A stretch of DNA of 28,471 bases from JBDNDK01 sp046719185. GTDB lineage: Bacteria > Armatimonadota > UBA5829. Of the stretch, positions 1-8,231 are shown piece by piece. Below the pieces are notes generated by a model. It was not told the origin of the DNA and made no database searches. It saw only the letters and a list, made by a program, of their open reading frames with translations. The DNA is taken from NCBI GenBank assembly GCA_046719185.1, contig JBDNDK010000008.1:1-28471 (forward strand). The letters are read 5' to 3'. Positions within the stretch are counted from its first letter, which is position 1; each line of letters begins with the position of its first letter. A program made the translations under genes and the position numbers.

Positions 1-1057
1 CGGGCTCCATCAATTTTATATCAATATCTTGAATGTTTATTGGATTGTCATTGTTGTTGATAAACTCAATATTCAAAGTATATGGCAAATTGACAATATG
101 GTTAAAAAACATAGTATCAGAAAGAATTCTTGAGTTAACAATTATGTTTTCTGGATTTGGTGGGAAATCTGTTAATATAAAGCTTTTATTGTTGCTGGCA
201 TCTATCATACCTATAGAATCTTTACAAGTTTGTATAGGATAATATATAATTCCTTTACACCAAGATGGATCATACACATCTCTCTCAATTTGAATATCAT
301 TATATGATTCCAGTCCTCTCTTGATATTGTCAGAAATATCATCATTAATAGGAGTTCTGATATCATATCTATACAAAAGCACCTGTTTATTTTTATCATT
401 TTGAGATGCCATTACCCTTTTTGCTCTCGTTACAGCTAGAGCTGCATCAGCTCCTTGATGATTGATTGATAGTATATCAAATGAATCTGATAGTCCCATT
501 GAATACAAAAGTTTAATCTCATTTAAGTTTACAGAATCAAGAATCACAACATTATCAGATGAAATACCTTTTATTATTTTGTATGCTTCTTTTTGAATGT
601 CTGCTTCAAAATGTGTAGATGATAAAATCAATTTTACAGGATACTTGATGATATAGTATTTCACACCCATATCACTAGCTTTCTTTGCTATATGCTTTAT
701 GAAATCTAAACACAACTGCTTGTTTTTGTTGTAATCTATATTTTCACTGCTCTTTAAGTTATCTATAAAAAGATTCAAAGCTAATATTTTGATTTTATCT
801 AGTTGCAGATACTTATTGTTTTGAAAAGATGTTATATCTATATCATTTGATGGAGTTAGACAATCATTAAGAGAAACATCTATTAATACACTGTTAAACC
901 TGGATTTACTGATGGCATCAAACACAACATCATCAGCAGTTATGCAATCCTTAATATTATCAACTGAGCTGACTGCAAATATTTTTTGATTATCTATGTC
1001 TGCAAATACTCTTCCTGCAATTAAAAAAACAAAAAAAGCAGTTATAATCTTTTTCAT
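1..1057 (-). CDS. Secreted protein of unknown function, 3' end beyond window
   Basis: The frame is open from an ATG at 1057 to the left edge, giving 352 residues without a stop. I translated it by hand. The start is supported by a GAGG ribosome site and by a signal peptide (MKKIITAFFVFLIAGRVFA). The mature part alternates predicted beta strands and helices: VLIDVS, KILALNLF, KYYIIKYPVKLIL, NVVILDSV, FDILSIN, QVLLYRY. This pattern fits a beta/alpha barrel. After about residue 290 it becomes strand-rich with Asn and Pro (FPPNPENIIVNSRIL), as in a beta-sandwich added to secreted glycosidase-like proteins. I recognise no catalytic motif. It starts 25 bp after the pyruvate kinase stop and is probably cotranscribed with it. 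A surface or periplasmic carbohydrate-related role is a guess only. Confidence 0.85.
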   Translation of the reverse strand, partial: MKKIITAFFVFLIAGRVFADIDNQKIFAVSSVDNIKDCITADDVVFDAISKSRFNSVLIDVSLNDCLTPSNDIDITSFQNNKYLQLDKIKILALNLFIDNLKSSENIDYNKNKQLCLDFIKHIAKKASDMGVKYYIIKYPVKLILSSTHFEADIQKEAYKIIKGISSDNVVILDSVNLNEIKLLYSMGLSDSFDILSINHQGADAALAVTRAKRVMASQNDKNKQVLLYRYDIRTPINDDISDNIKRGLESYNDIQIERDVYDPSWCKGIIYYPIQTCKDSIGMIDASNNKSFILTDFPPNPENIIVNSRILSDTMFFNHIVNLPYTLNIEFINNNDNPINIQDIDIKLMEP

Positions 1058-1082
1058 TATTTCCATCCTCTAATTAAATAAG

Positions 1083-2498
1083 TTATTTAACTTCAAGAAC
1101 TCTTATTAAACTTGTATTTCCCGGCACCCCAACAGGAAGACCAGCTATGATAACTATAGTGTCTCCTTTTTTTACCATTTTTTCTTCTAAAGCTGATTCT
1201 ACAGCATTAAATATTAATCCATCAGAGTCTTTTGCCATCTCTACATAAATAGGCATCACTCCCCAACATAGAGTTAGTATCCTTGCAGTTTCATTGTTTG
1301 AAGCAGCAGCAATAATTGGTGCATGAGGCCTATATTTGCTCACAATTCTTGCTGTTGTGCCAGTGAAAGTGCAGCATATAATAGCAGGTACATGCAAGTC
1401 TCCTGCAAGTTTTGCAGCTGACTCACCAATAGCCTCAGTTACATCATGAATTGTGTATTGCATTCTTTCTCTGCATTCATTAGTAAAATCCACAGATTTT
1501 TCAGTTTTTCTTGCAATTTTATCCATCATTTTTACAGCCATCACTGGGAAAAGACCAACAGCCGTCTCTCCAGAAAGCATACAAGCATCAGTGCCATCAA
1601 TTATTGCATTAGCAACATCAGTAACCTCTGCTCTTGTAGGTCTTGGATTTCTCATCATAGAATCAAGCATCTGTGTAGCAGTGATAACAGGTTTACCAGC
1701 CTTATTTGCATGCCTAATTAGCATCTTTTGAATGGTAGGAACTTCGTCTATGGGAAGTTCTATTCCCAAATCACCTCTAGCAACCATTATTCCATCATAA
1801 GCATTAATAATTTCAGCTATATTTTTTACAGCTTCTGGTCTTTCTATTTTTGCTATAATAGGCACTCTCTTACCCTTAGCTCTCATAACTTTCTTTAATG
1901 GCTTTATATCATCTGCACTTCTAACAAATGAACTTGCTACCCAATCCACACCATGTTCAAGACCAAACAGCAAATCTTCTTTATCTTTCTCTGTAACACC
2001 GGGAATATTATAGCTTGCACCAGGAACCGTAAAACCTTTATTTGAGGATATCTCACCACCAATTATCACTTTTGCAATAATATCTGTCTCTGTGGTTGAA
2101 ACAACTTTAAACTCCAGCTTTGCATCATCAACAAATATACTCTGGCCTTTTTTGATTTGTTTTATAAGCTCAGGATATGGGAGATTTACCTCATTTATAT
2201 TTCCTTCAACTTCTCTTGTGGTGAATATAAATGTCTGATTTTCTTCTAGCTCCACAGGACCATTTAGTATCTTTCCAATTCTGAGTTTGGGTCCACACAA
2301 ATCTTGAAGAATGCCTACATTCTTACCTAGTTTTGCTGATATTTCTCTAATTACTCTAATTTTTTCAAGATGTTCTGCATAATCGCCATGTGAAAAATTA
2401 AGCCTTGCAACATTCATTCCAGCATTTATCAATTTTTCTATCATTTCAGGTGAAGAGCTTTTGGGTCCAATTGTGCAAACTATTTTAGTCTTACGCAT
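1083..2498 (-). CDS. pyk: Pyruvate kinase
   Basis: Converts phosphoenolpyruvate and ADP to pyruvate and ATP, the last step of glycolysis, in the cytoplasm. The 471 residues match the usual length for the bacterial enzyme without the extra C-terminal PEP-utiliser domain. Visible motifs in order: the N-terminal RKTKIVCTIGPKS and NVARLNFSHG phosphate- and substrate-site segments; the lid (B) domain at about 70-170; the signature VPIIAKIERPEA with the active-site Lys; GDLGIELP with the metal-binding acidic residues; ATQMLDSM; and RAEVTDVANAIIDGTDACMLSGETA. The C-terminal regulatory domain ends with GLPVGVPGNTSLIRVLEV. The ATG at 2498 has a GAGAGGA ribosome site. The secreted-protein gene follows 25 bp downstream on the same strand. 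No residue looks lost, so activity is expected. Confidence 0.98.
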   Translation of the reverse strand: MRKTKIVCTIGPKSSSPEMIEKLINAGMNVARLNFSHGDYAEHLEKIRVIREISAKLGKNVGILQDLCGPKLRIGKILNGPVELEENQTFIFTTREVEGNINEVNLPYPELIKQIKKGQSIFVDDAKLEFKVVSTTETDIIAKVIIGGEISSNKGFTVPGASYNIPGVTEKDKEDLLFGLEHGVDWVASSFVRSADDIKPLKKVMRAKGKRVPIIAKIERPEAVKNIAEIINAYDGIMVARGDLGIELPIDEVPTIQKMLIRHANKAGKPVITATQMLDSMMRNPRPTRAEVTDVANAIIDGTDACMLSGETAVGLFPVMAVKMMDKIARKTEKSVDFTNECRERMQYTIHDVTEAIGESAAKLAGDLHVPAIICCTFTGTTARIVSKYRPHAPIIAAASNNETARILTLCWGVMPIYVEMAKDSDGLIFNAVESALEEKMVKKGDTIVIIAGLPVGVPGNTSLIRVLEVK

Positions 2499-2859
2499 AT
2501 AAATCCTCTCATCAAAATTACAACATTTAAATTTTACAATTTCTACTCAACCTTTATCTAGGATATGTTATTCCAGTCTAATATATGAGTCAAGTATTAA
2601 AGTTTCAATTAGATTAAATATTGGTTAATACAAATTGATTACCAAATAATTATATCAGCACTATAGATCTATATAGATACACCATGAGGCATTGAGATGT
2701 TTTTTCCGATAATATGATATACAAAAATCGATTTGAAAAATTTTTTGAGCTGTTAATGCATTTTAATATGTGTGTTTATCTATATAAGCAGGTATTAATT
2801 ACATGTAATTATGTTTATTCAAAATATAGTAATGGTTTTAATGTATGAGGTTGAAAGAT
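2499..2859. other. Divergent intergenic region, no gene seen
   Basis: About 360 bp between divergent pyk and the GH94-like gene; it must hold promoters for both. I see no convincing -35/-10 pair and no small reading frame with a ribosome site. It holds a 16-bp perfect palindrome, TAATTACATGTAATTA, at 2796-2811, about 50 bp before the rightward start codon, and overlapping shorter palindromes around 2662-2678. In DNA this AT-rich about one 16-bp palindrome per window is expected by chance, so an operator role is only possible. Confidence 0.4.
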
Positions 2860-4749
2860 ATGTCTGACAGCATTAGATGGACCCCAAAAGCTTCCACAAA
2901 GATAATAGAATATTCTGGTGAAATATCAAAAAATAATAGTCAATCTTTTAAAATAAAGAAAAATGAATACAAATCTCCTCTTGGAAGTATAATATGCAAT
3001 TTTTCCAATGATTATAATGTTGATTTTAATCCTGATGGTTCCAGTAATAGCTACTATAAAGGCTGCAGAATAACTCATCCTGATAATAAATCTAAGGCAA
3101 TCTATATCAAAGACAATGACACAAATGAAGTTTGGTCATTAAATACTGCATCAAAATGTGGAAAGCAGACTCAATCCACTGTTGAATATACACCTGGAAA
3201 AGCTAAACTTAATAATATCACAAATAAAATAGAATCTACTCTTGAAATAATATGTGCAGACCATAATCCATGTGAAATAATGAGAATCACAATCAAAAAC
3301 CTTTCTGCAAAAGAGAGAAATATTAGCATAACTTCATACATAAAACCAGATGTAAATCCTGTGATGGAAGCTGTTATGATTGATGAAAAAAGTATGCTGA
3401 TGAGGATGCCGCTTGGTTCAAGTTGGGCACAAAAAGAGAAAGCACTTGGAGATATAATATTATTTCAAACAAGCACTATTAATCCCACAAGATGTCAAAT
3501 AAAAGAAGATGGCTTTTTTGGTGAAGATGCTTCCATTTCGAAGCCAAACCACATATTAGATAATGATTCCTTCTGCAATGAAGGAATTACAAGTATGCCA
3601 ATTATCAGCATGACTTATGATATAGTAATTCCAATTGAAGGTGAAGCTCAAATTGGTATTTGTTTTGGAATAGCAGAATCAGAAGAATCTGCAATGAGAA
3701 TAGTATCAAACCACAACACTCTTGAAAATATAGAAACACAAATAAATGATACAGATTCTTCTTGGAAAGATATTACATCCACACTCAAAATCAAAACTAA
3801 TGATCCATACTTTGATGCATTAATTAACACATGGCTTCCATATGAATCATATTGCGGATGGATAGACAAAAGATGCAAAAAAGAGCTTCTTAACCCATAC
3901 AACTCAGCAGGAAATCTTAGAAGATACTATCCTATTGCAGGATCTCTTTCTGAGTATCTTTTAGAATCCATAATAGACTTCACTCATAGACTAACTATGA
4001 GTGGTGCATTCTCTCCAGATGATGAATCTTTTGTTATTATTCCACCAGAAGAACTATTGTGGCTTGTTATATCAACTTGTGCCTATGTCTCTGAAACTGA
4101 TGATTATTCAGCCCTTAATATAAAAACACCTCTTAAAGATGGAATAGAAATGACCATAAAAGAGCATTGTGAGAGAATTCTATTGAAGTGTAAAAATGTA
4201 TATGATTTAGAATCAATAAATCCATATATTTTAGAAACAGCATTTCAAGAATGGATATATATATCAAGAGATGAATCAGAGATAAATAAAGATATCTTGG
4301 ATACATACAAAAAAAAGATGATAAAAAAAGAAGCTTACAGTCCAGAGAAAAGATCTTTGCCTAGAAAAAATCAATATATTCATTCACTAACACAATCTCT
4401 ATCAGAAAAAACATCTAGAGAAATTATAGACAATGCTATAAATTACTGTGATGAAAATAATGAAGGATGCATCGATACTATACTTTATAAAGTCCTTGCA
4501 GAAAAAATGATTGGTATAAAAGCAACTGCAAATGGCCTGATGATTAATCCAAATTTGCCGGAAAATATAAATTATGTAAATGTCCATAGAAGATACAGAA
4601 ATGATACATACAAAATATATATAACAAAAAAAGACACCCTCAAAAAAGGACAGGTTGTTATTTTAGCTGATGGAATACCAATTCTTGGAACTATGCTTCC
4701 ATATAGTGGAGATTGTATGGAGCATAATATTGATATCATATGCGGCTAA
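2860..4749 (+). CDS. GH94 (glycosyltransferase-36)-like protein, active site degenerate
   Basis: The fold resembles cellobiose/chitobiose phosphorylases and cyclic beta-glucan synthases. I chose the ATG at 2860 because a GAGG site lies 9 bases upstream; the in-frame ATG at 2845 has none. Residues about 35-310 form the N-terminal beta-sandwich (CADHNPCEIMRITIKNLS, NISITSYI). The barrel begins with TNDPYFDALINTWLPYESY, and the C-terminal sandwich is GIKATANGLMINPNLPE. However, the family FRDQLQD motif is replaced by LRRYYPI (353-359), SDD before LLWL has become PEE (396-398), and the DWNDGM segment with the catalytic acid is absent. At 629 residues it is about 150-200 shorter than active members, and the second half of the barrel is nearly missing. 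No signal peptide is seen. It is probably a non-catalytic sugar-binding or structural relative; phosphorylase activity seems unlikely. Confidence 0.8.
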   Translation: MSDSIRWTPKASTKIIEYSGEISKNNSQSFKIKKNEYKSPLGSIICNFSNDYNVDFNPDGSSNSYYKGCRITHPDNKSKAIYIKDNDTNEVWSLNTASKCGKQTQSTVEYTPGKAKLNNITNKIESTLEIICADHNPCEIMRITIKNLSAKERNISITSYIKPDVNPVMEAVMIDEKSMLMRMPLGSSWAQKEKALGDIILFQTSTINPTRCQIKEDGFFGEDASISKPNHILDNDSFCNEGITSMPIISMTYDIVIPIEGEAQIGICFGIAESEESAMRIVSNHNTLENIETQINDTDSSWKDITSTLKIKTNDPYFDALINTWLPYESYCGWIDKRCKKELLNPYNSAGNLRRYYPIAGSLSEYLLESIIDFTHRLTMSGAFSPDDESFVIIPPEELLWLVISTCAYVSETDDYSALNIKTPLKDGIEMTIKEHCERILLKCKNVYDLESINPYILETAFQEWIYISRDESEINKDILDTYKKKMIKKEAYSPEKRSLPRKNQYIHSLTQSLSEKTSREIIDNAINYCDENNEGCIDTILYKVLAEKMIGIKATANGLMINPNLPENINYVNVHRRYRNDTYKIYITKKDTLKKGQVVILADGIPILGTMLPYSGDCMEHNIDIICG

Positions 4750-5088
4750 AAAACAAGATATCTGCCACCTAACATTCACATATAGTCATATTATTTTCTC
4801 ATTGCATACTTGTTTTTATTTATAGATGTGAAATATCCAAAGTTATAACAAGGTATAATTACCTGTATTTCATTTTTATGGAAATAAATGCTGCTATCTT
4901 GGTTAAACATCGTTGATAATTGGTAATATATCCAAGAATGCGTTTCCCGAACTAATCCGGGCATTCTAACACTGGCCCTTAGATAAGTAAGTAAACAGAT
5001 TGATTATTTGTGCCGTTAAATAAAAATCTGTAAACCGGACAAAGTATGAGGAGATGCTAACCTATTCATTAACAAGGAGGAAAGAACA
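4750..5088 (+). promoter_or_regulatory. Intergenic region with two-hairpin leader before the first PEP-CTERM gene
   Basis: No gene is seen. Two inverted repeats can fold upstream of the start codon. The first, at 4936-4966, pairs GAATGC with GCATTC and has an inner CCG/CGG. The second, at 4995-5031, stacks ACAGATT/AATCTGT on TTATTT/AAATAA (13 pairs, small internal loop, 8-base loop GTGCCGTT). A strong AAGGAGG ribosome site precedes the ATG at 5089. A perfect TATAAT lies at 4854-4859 but has no good -35. I could not match this to a known riboswitch. Confidence 0.4.
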
Positions 5089-5814
5089 ATGAAGATTAGC
5101 ACTATCTTTAAGACAGGCAGCATAATTGCTATATTTGCCTTGGCAATATTTGCAATGCCTGCAACAGCAGACCTAGGTCCCGGTACAGATGTAAGTATTG
5201 GTATAGAGGGTGCTGGGGCAACTATGTCGTACACATCAGTTCTTGGAAAAACAATTGTAAATACATTGTCAGTTCAAGACCTGCCCAGAGCAACATTTGG
5301 GCATTTTCAATCAACAGGTATGATGGGTCTCCCTCCAGGATTCCCACCAGCTTCACTTGCAGCTTTAACATATAAGCTTGATTTAGCTTATGTTCCTGGA
5401 ACATTCACAATTGCCGGCGGAATTGGAAGTGCAAGATATACTGGAACATGGCTATTCTATGAACCAGCTGCTGGAGTAAATTTACCTAACTACTATGAAA
5501 AGGCAAATGTTGATGTATTCTTTAGATACAATTCTCAATATACATCAGCTGCTATTGATGGTGGTTGGATGATGGAAACAGGAACAGCTGCTAACCCAGC
5601 TTGGGACTGGAGTATGGCTAACCCATTTATGGTTATCAATGGAACTTGGGATCAAAACTCTCAAATTGGTAACATTGCAACAAACCCATATTATGGTCAA
5701 CCAAGAATCAATATGCATGTTCACGGTGCTGTAGTTCCTGAGCCAGGTGCAATTTTACTTGGACTTGGTGGTCTTGGAAGCATTGCTGGATTTATGAGAT
5801 TAAAAAGAAGATAA
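5089..5814 (+). CDS. PEP-CTERM surface protein, copy 1
   Basis: Exported protein of 241 residues. It has a signal peptide of about 27 residues (basic start, hydrophobic core, AMPATA before D28) and a PEP-CTERM tail: VVPEPGAILLGLGGLGSIAG followed by FMRLKRR. In known systems this tail is cut and processed by an exosortase, which attaches or releases the protein at the outer surface of polysaccharide-producing Gram-negative cells; no exosortase gene lies in the window. The 214-residue mature part has no cysteine and is rich in Gly, Ala, Thr and Tyr. I recognise no enzyme motif and infer a structural or matrix role. It differs from the next gene at 22 mature positions by hand count. The AAGGAGG ribosome site and its own terminator suggest a strongly expressed single-gene transcript. 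Confidence 0.93.
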   Translation: MKISTIFKTGSIIAIFALAIFAMPATADLGPGTDVSIGIEGAGATMSYTSVLGKTIVNTLSVQDLPRATFGHFQSTGMMGLPPGFPPASLAALTYKLDLAYVPGTFTIAGGIGSARYTGTWLFYEPAAGVNLPNYYEKANVDVFFRYNSQYTSAAIDGGWMMETGTAANPAWDWSMANPFMVINGTWDQNSQIGNIATNPYYGQPRINMHVHGAVVPEPGAILLGLGGLGSIAGFMRLKRR

Positions 5815-5840
5815 GTATATCTTCTCTTAAAACAGTATAC

Positions 5841-5875
5841 AAGTCTCCAGTATTTTACTGGAGACTTTTTTTATT
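5841..5875 (+). terminator. Rho-independent terminator after PEP-CTERM copy 1
   Basis: A perfect 12-bp stem, AAGTCTCCAGTA pairing with TACTGGAGACTT, has a TTT loop and a T-rich tail. It begins 26 bases after the stop codon and separates the two PEP-CTERM genes into different transcripts. Confidence 0.95.
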
Positions 5876-6303
5876 AATGAAACTGCATAATTTTGGAACA
5901 CCAGCTACAGATATAACAACCCAGCATTAATACTATGACAATATTACAACAATATGTTCATCACTTAACAATTAAGAAACAATATTAATACTGCTATTTA
6001 TTTTTATACCAGTAATTCTGCCAGATTTCTTAAAAAAGTATAGCCATGGCAAGCATGTTGCGTTACAATACATTAAGATTGTGGGATACTAATATAACAA
6101 CTTTTATCTCATACATCCTTAATGAATGCATTGTTTTGAATTTGTTAGGGTAAAAGTCAATCATGGATGATTAGGAATTATCCATTCATTATAGATTTGT
6201 TTAAAGTCTGTTTTGAATGGGCTGCTGGCACAATGTAGATGACAATACCGAGTCCGTCATTTATGTGTGCAAAAAATTATTGAGTGAAGAGAGGAGAATT
6301 TCT
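5876..6303 (+). promoter_or_regulatory. Intergenic region with stacked hairpin leader before the second PEP-CTERM gene
   Basis: About 430 bp without a gene. At 6182-6220 CCATTCA pairs with TGAATGG, and inside it AGATTT pairs with AAGTCT (one G-U), separated by a symmetric 4 x 4 internal loop. The hairpin ends about 84 bases before the start codon. A GAGGAG ribosome site lies just before the ATG at 6304. The sequence is not similar to the leader of copy 1, although both are AU-rich two-tier hairpins. No clear -35/-10 pair was found. Confidence 0.35.
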
Positions 6304-7017
6304 ATGAAAATTAGATCGTTTTTTGCAATTTTGGCAATTCTTGCAATTGCAATAGCTTCTCCTGCACTAGCTGATTTACCACCTGGTACTGATGTTAGTA
6401 TAGGAATTGAAGGAGCTGGTGCAACAATTGGCTACACAACAGTTCTTGGAAAGACAATTGTAAATACAGTTTCTGTTCAAGATCTTCCAAGAGCTACTTT
6501 TGGACATTTCCAATCAACAGGTATGCTGGGACTTCCTGCTGGATTCCCACCTGCATCACTTGCAACTCTTACATATAAGCTTGATTTAGCTTATGTTCCT
6601 GGCACATTCTCAATTGCTGGTGGAGTTGGTAGTGCAAGATACACTGGAACATGGTTATTTTATGAGCCAGCTGCTGGTGTAAATCTTCCTAGCTACTATG
6701 AAAAAGCTGATATTGATGTATTCTTTAGATACAATTCAACATATACATCAGCTGCAATTGATGGTGGTTGGATGATGGAAGCTGGAACAGCTGCTAACCC
6801 TGCATGGGACTGGAGTATGGCTAATCCATACATGGTTATCAATGGAACATGGGATAAGATCTCACAAATTGGTAATGAACTCACTAACCCATACTATGGT
6901 CAACCAAGAATCAATATGCATGTTCACGGTGCTGTAGTTCCTGAGCCAGGTGCAATTTTACTTGGTCTTGGCGGTCTTGGCAGTGTTGCTGGATTTATGA
7001 GATTAAGAAGAAGATAA
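6304..7017 (+). CDS. PEP-CTERM surface protein, copy 2
   Basis: Tandem paralogue of the preceding gene. I start it at the ATG at 6304, not the upstream in-frame ATG at 6217. Position 6304 has a GAGGAG ribosome site and begins a proper signal peptide (MKIRSFFAILAILAIAIASP, then ALA before D24). The mature part is again 214 residues, cysteine-free, and ends with VVPEPGAILLGLGGLGSVAG plus FMRLRRR. The two mature proteins differ at about 22 positions, nearly all conservative. A 71-base tract near the 3' end is identical in DNA (6895-6965 versus 5692-5762) while synonymous sites upstream differ, which suggests recent exchange at that end. The role is unknown and presumably the same as copy 1: an exosortase-processed surface or matrix protein. 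Confidence 0.93.
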   Translation: MKIRSFFAILAILAIAIASPALADLPPGTDVSIGIEGAGATIGYTTVLGKTIVNTVSVQDLPRATFGHFQSTGMLGLPAGFPPASLATLTYKLDLAYVPGTFSIAGGVGSARYTGTWLFYEPAAGVNLPSYYEKADIDVFFRYNSTYTSAAIDGGWMMEAGTAANPAWDWSMANPYMVINGTWDKISQIGNELTNPYYGQPRINMHVHGAVVPEPGAILLGLGGLGSVAGFMRLRRR

Positions 7018-7046
7018 TATAGTTTAAAACTATATTTGAATTATTG

Positions 7047-7089
7047 AGAGGTTCAACTGCTCGGAGTTGAACCTCTTTTCTTTTTTTAT
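7047..7089 (+). terminator. Rho-independent terminator after PEP-CTERM copy 2
   Basis: AGAGGTTCAACT pairs perfectly with AGTTGAACCTCT around the loop GCTCGG and is followed by a long T-rich run. It starts 30 bases after the stop codon. Confidence 0.95.
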
Positions 7090-7171
7090 TTTTATTAATT
7101 CCTTAACTTTTCATCATAATATTTGATATAATTTCCCTTGATATTATTTTAATTTTTTGGAGATATCTTTA

Positions 7172-8230
7172 ATGGCCTCAATTTTTGATACCACACCTGA
7201 CTATAGAAGATTAACAGAAGTGTTAACAGGCAAGAAAGCTGATAGAATCCCTATTTATGAATTCTTTAGTGATCCAAATATCCAGATGGAGGCAATTGAT
7301 AACAATAATCTACCTGATCCATCTAATTTGGGAAATGATGAAGAATTAAACACCCTTATAAGAAATCAATACTATCTTGGATATGATTATCTGCCTGCAA
7401 ATGTTGATTTGAATTTCTCAGGTCTTACTGGTCTGCAAAGTATGGATTCTGAAGGAAATATAAGATATTTCCTAGATGAACAGCACAATGCAATTACTTC
7501 AAGAGAAGATATGGAGAAATATCCTTGGCCCAAGCCAGAAGATCTAAGTTATCATAGGATAGAATATTGCTCAAAATATGCTCCTGAAGGAATGAAAGTG
7601 GTTGCAAATCTTGGTGGTGGTTTGTTTGAATGGGGAACTTGGCTAATGGGTACTGAAAACTTTTGTCTAAAAATATATGAAGATCCAGACTTCATAAAAG
7701 ATTTTCTAAAGCGAGTAAATGATCAGCAGGTGGCTGCAGCATCTGAATCTGCAAAGCATGAAGATGTGATTGCTGTTATTCTAGGTGATGATCTTGGATT
7801 TAAAACCCAAACATTTTTGCCACCAGCAATACTAAAAGAATACATTTTCCCTGGATTAAAAAGAGTATGTGATGCTGTCCATAATGAAGGCAAGCCATTT
7901 ATTCTGCATAGTTGCGGTTATCTTAATGATGTGATGGATGACTTGATTGATTTTGTTGGAATAGATGCAAAACATAGTTATGAAGATGTTATAACTCCAG
8001 TTACAAAAGCAAAAGAATTATGGGGAGATAGAATAGCTCTTTTAGGTGGTGTTGATGTTGATTTTCTATGTAGAGCTGATGAAAGCAGTTTGAGAGCATA
8101 TGTAAGAAACATAATGGAGAAATGTGGAGACAAGGGTTTTGCTCTTGGAAGCGGCAATTCAATAGCTAATTATGTGCCACCTAAATCTCTCAGAATAATG
8201 AATGAAGAAGCAATAATGTGCCAAATGTAG
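7172..8230 (+). CDS. Uroporphyrinogen decarboxylase-fold protein (UROD/MtaA family)
   Basis: A 352-residue TIM-barrel protein. I use the ATG at 7172 because GGAG lies 9 bases upstream; an in-frame TTG at 7157 has no ribosome site. Family marks include KADRIPIYEFFSDPN near the start, ILGDDLGFKTQTFLPP in the middle, FILHSCGYLNDVMDDLIDFV with His246 and the HxC pair, LLGGVDVDFL, and FALGSGNSIANYVPP near the end. The HxC pair is what zinc-dependent corrinoid methyltransferases of the MtaA type use. There are no haem-synthesis genes nearby, so true uroporphyrinogen decarboxylase is unlikely. Such proteins are abundant in sugar-degrading Armatimonadota and PVC bacteria, mostly with unknown substrate. 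The gene follows a terminator, so it has its own promoter, and converges on the next gene with a one-base gap. Confidence 0.88.
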   Translation: MASIFDTTPDYRRLTEVLTGKKADRIPIYEFFSDPNIQMEAIDNNNLPDPSNLGNDEELNTLIRNQYYLGYDYLPANVDLNFSGLTGLQSMDSEGNIRYFLDEQHNAITSREDMEKYPWPKPEDLSYHRIEYCSKYAPEGMKVVANLGGGLFEWGTWLMGTENFCLKIYEDPDFIKDFLKRVNDQQVAAASESAKHEDVIAVILGDDLGFKTQTFLPPAILKEYIFPGLKRVCDAVHNEGKPFILHSCGYLNDVMDDLIDFVGIDAKHSYEDVITPVTKAKELWGDRIALLGGVDVDFLCRADESSLRAYVRNIMEKCGDKGFALGSGNSIANYVPPKSLRIMNEEAIMCQM

Positions 8231-8231
8231 C

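Noticed and set aside
1446..1731. Two plus-strand frames of about 91 codons
   Set aside because: They are antisense to conserved pyruvate kinase motifs.
2662..2811. Palindromes including TAATTACATGTAATTA as operators
   Set aside because: In AT-rich DNA about one 16-bp palindrome is expected by chance in a window of this size; no second copy was seen.
4995..5089. c-di-GMP or other known riboswitch before PEP-CTERM copy 1
   Set aside because: The hairpins do not carry the conserved core bases I know for those classes.
6217..6303. Extended N-terminus of PEP-CTERM copy 2
   Set aside because: The extra 29 residues precede a complete signal peptide and lack a ribosome site; the ATG at 6304 has both.
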